From positions 1 through 8,106 of the forward strand of contig CAIPWG010000211.1 in NCBI GenBank assembly GCA_903868655.1: a stretch of DNA of 8,106 nucleotides, written 5' to 3'. The DNA comes from an uncultured Sphingomonadales bacterium (lineage in GTDB: Bacteria > Pseudomonadota > Alphaproteobacteria > Sphingomonadales > Sphingomonadaceae). The translations under genes and the position numbers were made by a program. Shown here in pieces: positions 1 through 4,212 of the stretch; positions within the stretch are counted from its first letter, which is position 1; the number at the start of each line of letters is the position of its first letter. The notes under the pieces were generated by a model. It was not told the DNA's origin, made no database searches, and worked only from the letters and a program-made list of their open reading frames with translations.

Positions 1-30
1 ACGACCCTAGCCGAGTGTGCCTGACAAAGC

Positions 31-62
31 AAAAGCCCGCCGGATTGAACCGACGGGCTTTT
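31..62 (-). terminator. Intrinsic terminator of rpsA, possibly bidirectional
   Basis: The arms AAAAGCCCG (31-39) and CGGGCTTTT (54-62) pair perfectly over 9 bp. An inner CGG/CCG pairing (41-43 with 50-52) closes a 6-nt loop after one mismatch. Read on the minus strand, the hairpin starts about 50 nt after the rpsA stop codon and ends in a T-rich tail (CTTTTGCTTTG), as expected of a Rho-independent terminator. The arm ends are A/T-rich on both strands, so it could also stop a plus-strand transcript entering from the left of the window. Confidence 0.85.
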
Positions 63-80
63 GTTGGGTTCAGTACACCT

Positions 81-101
81 TCGCGGAAGCGATTTCCGCG
101 A
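81..101 (-). other. Short hairpin in the rpsA 3' untranslated region
   Basis: TCGCGGAA (81-88) and TTCCGCGA (94-101) form a perfect 8-bp inverted repeat around a 5-nt loop. It lies 12 nt beyond the rpsA stop codon and upstream of the terminator. No T-run follows it on either strand, so it is not a second intrinsic terminator by itself. It may protect the 3' end of the rpsA mRNA; that role is inferred from position only. Confidence 0.5.
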
Positions 102-113
102 GGGTGATCTGAA

Positions 114-1829
114 TTACTTTTGCGCTTTGAGAGCGGCACCCAGGATGTCGCCCAGCGAAGCGCCGGCATCCGACGAACCGTACTGTTCCACGGCTTCTTT
201 TTCTTCGGCCAGCTGACGCGCCTTGACCGAGAAAGTCGGCTTCTTCGAACGGTCGAAACCGGTGACCATTGCGTCCAGCTTCTGGCCGACCTGGAAACGG
301 TCGGGACGCTGTTCGTCACGGTCGCGGCCAAGGTCGCTGCGCTTGATGAAGCCAGTTGCGCCGTCATCACCAGCCTGCACTTCCAGGCCCCCGTCGCGCA
401 CTTCGAGCACGGTCACGGTTACCACTTCGCCACGGCGCAGTGCGTTGCTGGTCGCTGCGGCCGGGCTGCCGGCGGCGGCTGCGGCAGGCGCACCCTTTTC
501 CAGCTGCTTCATGCCGAGGCTGATGCGTTCCTTGTCGACATCGACATCCAGAACCACGGCCTTGACCTGTTCGCCCTTGCGGTGAAGCGCCAGCGCGTCT
601 TCGCCCGAAATGCCCCACGCGATGTCGGACATGTGCACCATGCCGTCGACGTCGCCGTCGAGACCGATGAACAGACCGAATTCGGTTGCATTCTTGACTT
701 CGCCTTCAACAAACGAACCGACCGGGTGACGTTCTGCGAAGCCTTCCCACGGGTTCTGCTGTGCCTGCTTGAGACCAAGGCTGATGCGGCGCTTGTCGCT
801 GTCGACTTCGAGCACCATGACATCGACTTCCTGGCTGGTCGAAACGATCTTGCCGGGGTGGACGTTCTTCTTGGTCCAGCTCATTTCCGAAACATGGACC
901 AGGCCTTCGATGCCGGCTTCGAGTTCAACGAACGCACCATATTCGGTGATGTTCGTGACCACGCCCGACAGCTTGGCGCCAACCGGGTACTTGGCGGCGA
1001 CGCCTTCCCACGGATCGCTTTCCAGCTGCTTCATGCCCAGCGAGATACGTTGTGTATCCTGGTTGATGCGGATGATCTGAACGCGCACGGTGTCGCCGAT
1101 GGCGATCACTTCCGACGGGTGGTTGACGCGCTTGTAGCTCATGTCGGTGACATGCAGCAGGCCGTCGATGCCACCCAGATCAACGAACGCACCATAATCG
1201 GTGATGTTCTTGACCACGCCGTCGATGATCTGCGCTTCTTTCAGGTTCTGGATCAGGCCCGAACGCTGTTCGGCGCGGGTTTCTTCCAGCACCGCACGAC
1301 GCGACACGACGATGTTGCCACGGCGACGGTCCATCTTCAGAATCTGGAACGGCTGCGGAATGTCCATCAGCGGCTGCACATCGCGCACGGGGCGGATGTC
1401 GACCTGGCTGCCTGGCAGGAAGGCCACGGCGCCGTCGAGATCGACGGTGAAGCCACCCTTCACGCGGCCGAAGATCACGCCTTCAACGCGCTTGCCTTCG
1501 CCAAATTCGTTTTCCAGCTTGTCCCAGGCGGCTTCGCGGCGCGCGCGATCGCGGCTGAGCATCGCTTCGCCATCGGCGTTTTCCACGCGATCGACAAACA
1601 CTTCGACTTCATCGCCAACCGAAAGGCCATGCGGCATGCCGGGGGCAGCGAATTCGCGCAGCGGCACGCGGCCTTCGCTCTTCAAGCCGACGTCGATGAC
1701 GGCCTTGTCGTTTTCGATGGCGGTAACTGTGCCCTTTACAACGCGGCCTTCAAAGCCACCATTGGCGGCAGAGCCCAGCGTTTCGTCGAGCATCGCGGCG
1801 AAATCATCGCGAGTGGGGTTGGACGACAT
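114..1829 (-). CDS. rpsA: 30S ribosomal protein S1
   Basis: Ribosomal protein S1 (571 aa), the large RNA-binding protein of the small subunit that helps capture and unfold mRNA at initiation. Six S1/OB-fold repeats are visible at about residues 28-96, 113-181, 198-268, 285-355, 370-442 and 465-538. Repeats 3 and 4 are the most canonical, with NITDYGAFVDL and NITEYGAFVEL strands and a closing RISLGMKQLE-type end. An Ala-rich linker (about 443-462) separates repeat 6 from the rest. Length and domain count match the six-repeat proteobacterial form (about 557 aa in E. coli). The ATG at 1829 gives the usual acidic N-terminus. Its Shine-Dalgarno is poor: the best match, AGGA, is 13 nt upstream. Weak SD sequences are known for E. 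coli rpsA, where S1 represses its own translation. A terminator follows and a divergent gene lies upstream, so it is probably transcribed alone from this side. Confidence 0.98.
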   Translation of the reverse strand: MSSNPTRDDFAAMLDETLGSAANGGFEGRVVKGTVTAIENDKAVIDVGLKSEGRVPLREFAAPGMPHGLSVGDEVEVFVDRVENADGEAMLSRDRARREAAWDKLENEFGEGKRVEGVIFGRVKGGFTVDLDGAVAFLPGSQVDIRPVRDVQPLMDIPQPFQILKMDRRRGNIVVSRRAVLEETRAEQRSGLIQNLKEAQIIDGVVKNITDYGAFVDLGGIDGLLHVTDMSYKRVNHPSEVIAIGDTVRVQIIRINQDTQRISLGMKQLESDPWEGVAAKYPVGAKLSGVVTNITEYGAFVELEAGIEGLVHVSEMSWTKKNVHPGKIVSTSQEVDVMVLEVDSDKRRISLGLKQAQQNPWEGFAERHPVGSFVEGEVKNATEFGLFIGLDGDVDGMVHMSDIAWGISGEDALALHRKGEQVKAVVLDVDVDKERISLGMKQLEKGAPAAAAAGSPAAATSNALRRGEVVTVTVLEVRDGGLEVQAGDDGATGFIKRSDLGRDRDEQRPDRFQVGQKLDAMVTGFDRSKKPTFSVKARQLAEEKEAVEQYGSSDAGASLGDILGAALKAQK

Positions 1830-1899
1830 AAGTCTGTTTTAGTCCTGTTGTTCTTGTATTTCCGGCCAGGCGGTTGTCTCCGCCGGTCTTTCGTCCGCG

Positions 1900-1992
1900 C
1901 ATGATCGGTAAAGATGGCGAAACATTCGCCCGCGGGGTAAAAGGGCCGTACCACCCGCCGAGCCGAATGCCGTGGCGGGTATTCCGATCATG
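1900..1992 (-). promoter_or_regulatory. Candidate structured leader of rpsA mRNA
   Basis: A 9-bp inverted repeat, CATGATCGG (1900-1908) with CCGATCATG (1984-1992), can close a domain inside the presumed rpsA 5' untranslated region. Within it are two further hairpins: GGCGAA/TTCGCC (1916-1921 with 1925-1930) and ACCCGCC/GGCGGGT (1953-1959 with 1974-1980). Together they would make a three-way junction about 70 nt upstream of the rpsA start. S1 autoregulates rpsA through a folded leader in E. coli; a similar role here is an inference. No named Rfam family was recognised by eye. Confidence 0.4.
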
Positions 1993-2081
1993 ATCCGGGG
2001 CGTGCCTTGCACAGCGGTCCGGGCCTGTTCGGAATGTTCGCGCCGTTAGTCGAACGTGCACAAAAAGGCAAGCTGAACCGC

Positions 2082-2111
2082 ATTGTACACTTACGATTGC
2101 GCGAATTGCAA
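2082..2111 (-). promoter_or_regulatory. Putative sigma-70-type promoter for rpsA
   Basis: On the minus strand a -35-like TTGCAA (2111-2106) and a -10-like TACAAT (2087-2082) are separated by 18 nt. Four of six bases match the -35 consensus and five of six match the -10 consensus. It is the best promoter-like pair I found in the gap upstream of rpsA. It would start transcription near 2075 and give a leader of about 245 nt, long enough to contain the structured region at 1900-1992. Confidence 0.5.
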
Positions 2112-2113
2112 TC
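2095..2113. promoter_or_regulatory. Operator-like inverted repeat over the putative rpsA -35
   Basis: GATTGC (2095-2100) and GCAATC (2108-2113) form a perfect 6-bp dyad with a 7-nt spacer. The right half contains most of the -35-like hexamer of the putative rpsA promoter. The geometry suits a dimeric DNA-binding regulator, but no known operator was recognised, and a 6-bp dyad can arise by chance. Confidence 0.25.
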
Positions 2114-2166
2114 CCATCCTTGCTCTGGATCAAGGTGGCCTGACGCACTCTACCTACATCGAGCCT

Positions 2167-2192
2167 GCTGCACGATGGTGTGCCATCGCAGC
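2167..2192 (+). promoter_or_regulatory. Leader hairpin upstream of the GNAT gene
   Basis: CGATGG (2173-2178) and CCATCG (2183-2188) pair perfectly around a TGTG tetraloop. GCTG (2167-2170) and CAGC (2189-2192) extend the stem past a 2-nt bulge, giving 10 bp in total. It ends 9 nt before the GGAG ribosome-binding site (2202-2205), so it should lie in the 5' untranslated region. It does not cover the ribosome-binding site. Any regulatory role is inferred. Confidence 0.35.
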
Positions 2193-2213
2193 CAACCGAC
2201 CGGAGATTCCGTG

Positions 2214-2738
2214 ATGACGACGCCCACCCCTGTTGCCGATATCGATTTGATCACCCGCGATGGCATTGCGCTGTCGGTCCGTCCCGTGCAGCCCGATGAT
2301 GCACATACGCTCGAACAGTTTTTTGATGCCGTGGGCGATGATGATCGTCGCTTCCGGTTTTTGACGGCAGTACGCCACGTCGGGCCCGACCAGATCACCC
2401 CGCTGACCAATGTCGATCACTGGCGTACCGAGAATTACATCGCATTTGACAAGGCAACGGGCGCGCTGGTTGCATCGGCCATGCTGGCTTGCGATGCCGC
2501 GATGGATACCGGTGAGATCGCGATTTCGATCCACCGGGATTATCGCGCGCGCGGGTTGGGCTGGGCCTTGCTCGACCTGCTGGCCGCTGAAGCGCAGCGG
2601 CGCGGTTTGAAACGCGTGATTTCGATCGAAGATCGCGACAACCATGCCGCCATCGAACTGGAACGCGAAAAAGGCTTTGATGCCCATGGCCTCGATGGCG
2701 ATCCGCATCTGATCATGCTCGAAAAACGCTTTGCCTGA
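2214..2738 (+). CDS. GNAT-family N-acetyltransferase, PatZ-domain-like
   Basis: A 174-aa single-domain GCN5-related acetyltransferase, predicted to move the acetyl group of acetyl-CoA to an amine on a protein or small molecule. The acetyl-CoA pyrophosphate loop is R111-A-R-G-L-G116, following the EIAISIHRDY strand, and N143 with GF (154-155) forms the later motif. The N-terminal part (LSVRPVQPDD, then a DDDRRFRFL segment at 42-50) resembles the GNAT domain at the C-terminus of Pat/PatZ lysine acetyltransferases, but the CoA-ligase-like part of those enzymes is absent. The ATG at 2214 was chosen because GGAG (2202-2205) is 8 nt upstream; the GTG directly before it (2211) is an alternative. Extending to 2007 adds 69 residues without family character. 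It is divergent from rpsA, with a GST gene 67 bp downstream. The substrate is unknown. Confidence 0.88.
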   Translation: MTTPTPVADIDLITRDGIALSVRPVQPDDAHTLEQFFDAVGDDDRRFRFLTAVRHVGPDQITPLTNVDHWRTENYIAFDKATGALVASAMLACDAAMDTGEIAISIHRDYRARGLGWALLDLLAAEAQRRGLKRVISIEDRDNHAAIELEREKGFDAHGLDGDPHLIMLEKRFA

Positions 2739-2760
2739 TCGGATTTAAGCGGCAGACCCC

Positions 2761-2794
2761 GATGGACGCACATGTTTCAACGTGTGCGCATCCA
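2761..2794 (+). promoter_or_regulatory. Hairpin between the GNAT and GST genes
   Basis: CGCACA (2767-2772) pairs with TGTGCG (2783-2788), extended inward by a G-T and a G-C pair. An outer GATG/CATC or TGGA/TCCA pairing adds 4 bp past a 2-nt bulge. No T-tract follows, so it is a weak terminator candidate. It ends about 11 nt before the GST start and could affect translation initiation there. Confidence 0.3.
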
Positions 2795-2805
2795 TTGGGG
2801 GCGGC

Positions 2806-3423
2806 ATGATCACTTTGTACCATTGCCACGATGCACGGTCGTTTCGCGCGCTGTGGGCGTTGCACGAAATCGGGCTCGATTATGAATTGCGCCTTTTGCC
2901 GTTTCCGCCGCGTTTTCTGGATCGGGCCTATCTCGACATCAATCCGTTGGGCACTATCCCGTTTCTGATCGATGATCACGGCACGATGAGCGAAAGCGCT
3001 GCAATCGCGGAATATCTGATTGCCCGGCACGCGCCCGAACGGCTGGGCGTGGCAGTGTCCGATCCGGGCTATGGCCAATACCTCAACTGGTTGCATTTCG
3101 GTGAAGCGACGCTGACTTTTCCGCAGACTTTGGTGCTGCGCTACACCCGGCTCGAACCCGATCGCGGGTTGAACGCGGTGGCTGAAGACTATGCCCGCTG
3201 GTTTCACGTGCGGCTGCGCCATGTTGAACGCGCGCTGGCCGACGGGCGCCCATGGTTGTTGGGTGAACGGTTCACTGGTGCCGACATTTCAGTGGGGTAT
3301 GCGCTGCTGCTGGCGCGCAACCTGAAACTGGAACACGGGTTTGAGCCTTTGACCCAGGACTATTGGATACGGTTGGCGGAGCGCCCGGGCTATCTGGCGG
3401 CGCGCGCGGCGCAAAACGCGTGA
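2806..3423 (+). CDS. Glutathione S-transferase family protein
   Basis: A 205-aa cytosolic-type glutathione transferase, predicted to attack electrophiles with glutathione or to act in a related thiol reaction. The N-terminal thioredoxin-like half shows MITLYHCHDARSFR, with Ser12 (and Cys7) at the likely glutathione-activating position, the cis-proline loop NPLGTIPF (Pro52) and the E63-S64 pair that holds the gamma-glutamyl group. The C-terminal helical half carries the GERFTGAD capping motif (about 153-160). The start at 2806 puts the first beta strand directly after Met1. An upstream ATG at 2782 would add eight residues that overlap a hairpin and lack family character. Only a G-run precedes 2806, so the ribosome-binding site is poor. 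The GST class and substrate cannot be settled from this sequence; neighbours give no pathway context. Confidence 0.92.
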   Translation: MITLYHCHDARSFRALWALHEIGLDYELRLLPFPPRFLDRAYLDINPLGTIPFLIDDHGTMSESAAIAEYLIARHAPERLGVAVSDPGYGQYLNWLHFGEATLTFPQTLVLRYTRLEPDRGLNAVAEDYARWFHVRLRHVERALADGRPWLLGERFTGADISVGYALLLARNLKLEHGFEPLTQDYWIRLAERPGYLAARAAQNA

Positions 3424-3460
3424 TCTGCAACAGGCGACATCGTCGCGCGGAACATTCGCG

Positions 3461-3489
3461 TTGACGTTTGCCGGCATGAAACAACACAG
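3461..3489 (+). promoter_or_regulatory. Weak promoter candidate for the SRPBCC gene
   Basis: TTGACG (3461-3466) matches five of six bases of the -35 consensus. The position 17 nt further on (3484-3489, ACACAG) is a poor -10. It is offered only because the 123-bp gap after GST needs a start site if the SRPBCC gene is not read through from upstream. Confidence 0.22.
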
Positions 3490-3536
3490 TCAGGCGCCGG
3501 AGCACGGGGTTCGTCGCTAAGTCGAATACGCCTGAC
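3489..3536. repeat. Spaced 8-bp inverted repeat upstream of the SRPBCC gene
   Basis: GTCAGGCG (3489-3496) and CGCCTGAC (3529-3536) are perfect reverse complements separated by 32 nt. They sit 34 nt before the start codon, between the -35-like TTGACG and the ribosome-binding site. They could be paired operator half-sites or the base of an RNA hairpin. There is no T-run after the right arm. Confidence 0.35.
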
Positions 3537-3570
3537 CCCACTATCGATGGATGGACGCAGGAGCAAAACG

Positions 3571-4074
3571 ATGAGCCAGCAAGACAACGCTTCGGATGGG
3601 GCACATAACCCGACCTCGATCGAGCGTCGGGGCGACTGCGAACTGGTCGTTACCCGGATTTTTGATGCGCCGGCGGCAATCGTCTTCACAGCCTGGAGCA
3701 AGGCCGACCTGTTTCAGCGTTGGTGGATGCCCCGCTCGGTGACCGGCGTGACGCTCCTGTCTTGTGAAATGGATGTTCGCACCGGCGGTAAGCACCGTCT
3801 GGAATTTGGTTTTGGCGATTGCGAAACAATGGCTTTTCACGGCACATATCTGCAAGTCGTGCCCAACGCGCTGATCGTCTGGACCAATGACGAGGGTGAA
3901 GCGGGAGCCATTACTACGGTAACCTTCGAGGATCAGGGCAGCCAAACTCTGCTGCGCTTCCACGAGCAATATCCATCGCCGCAGGCGCTGGAAGAAGCGC
4001 TGCAAGGCTCTGCCGCATGTCTGCCGGAACAGTTTCAGCAGCTTGACGAACTGCTGCTTGCTACCGTGCGGTAG
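3571..4074 (+). CDS. SRPBCC / AHSA1-type ligand-binding protein
   Basis: A 167-aa protein of the START/Bet v1 superfamily, AHSA1-like (activator of Hsp90 ATPase C-terminal domain type). Characteristic features are the TRIFDAPAAIVFTAW strand-helix start (about 28-42), the W51-W52 pair followed by MP, the GTYLQVVPNALIVWT strand (about 91-105) and the closing helix EQFQQLDELL (153-162). These proteins form a helix-grip fold with a hydrophobic cavity; bacterial members are mostly of unknown ligand and no catalytic residue can be named. The ATG at 3571 has AGGAG (3559-3563) 7 nt upstream, which favours it over the in-frame ATG at 3547. Such genes often sit beside an ArsR-type regulator, but none is present here. 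It is 147 bp after GST and 138 bp before clpB; a link to chaperone function through the AHSA1 name would be over-reading. Confidence 0.88.
   Translation: MSQQDNASDGAHNPTSIERRGDCELVVTRIFDAPAAIVFTAWSKADLFQRWWMPRSVTGVTLLSCEMDVRTGGKHRLEFGFGDCETMAFHGTYLQVVPNALIVWTNDEGEAGAITTVTFEDQGSQTLLRFHEQYPSPQALEEALQGSAACLPEQFQQLDELLLATVR
4061..4074. repeat. 14-nt palindrome at the SRPBCC stop codon
   Basis: CTACCG (4061-4066) and CGGTAG (4069-4074) flank a TG centre, and the final TAG is the stop codon. In RNA it would be a 5-bp stem with a GUGC loop. There is no T-tract, so it is not a convincing terminator. Confidence 0.25.
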
Positions 4075-4153
4075 GCTCCTGTCGGACTGAAAAGCCGTGC
4101 GATGATCTGAAAATCGCGTTTCATTGCGCAGGGTTTGGGCTAATTTTGACCCA

Positions 4154-4201
4154 CCTCCTTGTGTGGCGGATATGCCACACTACCTTCTGAGGCAAAGGAG
4201 G
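4154..4201 (+). promoter_or_regulatory. SD-masking leader structure of clpB (RNA-thermometer candidate)
   Basis: The clpB Shine-Dalgarno AAGGAGG (4195-4201) is exactly complementary to CCTCCTT (4154-4160). Directly next to that anti-SD strand, GTGTGGC (4161-4167) pairs perfectly with GCCACAC (4174-4180) around a 6-nt loop. The 5' strand is thus one continuous 14-nt pairing strand, with a 14-nt bulge (4181-4194) on the 3' side only. In the folded form the ribosome-binding site is hidden; melting would expose it. Alternatively the 7-bp dyad may be a DNA operator, since TTGACC (4146-4151) just upstream could be a -35, which would put the start site inside or after the structure. Confidence 0.45.
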
Positions 4202-4212
4202 ACTTTCGCCCC

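Noticed and set aside
120..1904. A 594-codon open frame on the plus strand opposite rpsA
   Set aside because: It mirrors rpsA almost exactly, is His/Asp/Phe-rich with no recognisable domain, and is explained by the codon bias of a GC-rich gene keeping the antisense frame free of stops.
2027..2039. GTTC-N5-GTTC resembling an alphaproteobacterial LexA box
   Set aside because: The known box needs a 7-nt spacer (GTTC-N7-GTTC); here it is 5 nt.
1804..2148. A 114-codon minus-strand frame in the rpsA upstream gap
   Set aside because: It overlaps the rpsA start in another frame, is Arg-rich without domain character, and covers the predicted leader structure.
2007..2213. A 69-residue N-terminal extension of the GNAT protein
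   Set aside because: It is Cys/His/Arg-rich with no family resemblance, runs through a leader hairpin, and a good ribosome-binding site supports the start at 2214.
1916..3460. Recurring AACATTCG-like words at about 1922, 2031 (reverse) and 3451
   Set aside because: They are short and irregularly placed and fall in unrelated contexts; this fits chance in three intergenic gaps.
4159..4212. An 18-residue N-terminal extension of ClpB from the ATG at 4159
   Set aside because: ClpB proteins begin near MNLEKFT, and AAGGAGGA is correctly placed for 4213.
4075..4212. Search for a CIRCE element or a clear sigma-32 promoter for clpB
   Set aside because: No TTAGCACTC-N9-GAGTGCTAA repeat is present, and no -35/-10 pair matched a heat-shock promoter well enough to report.
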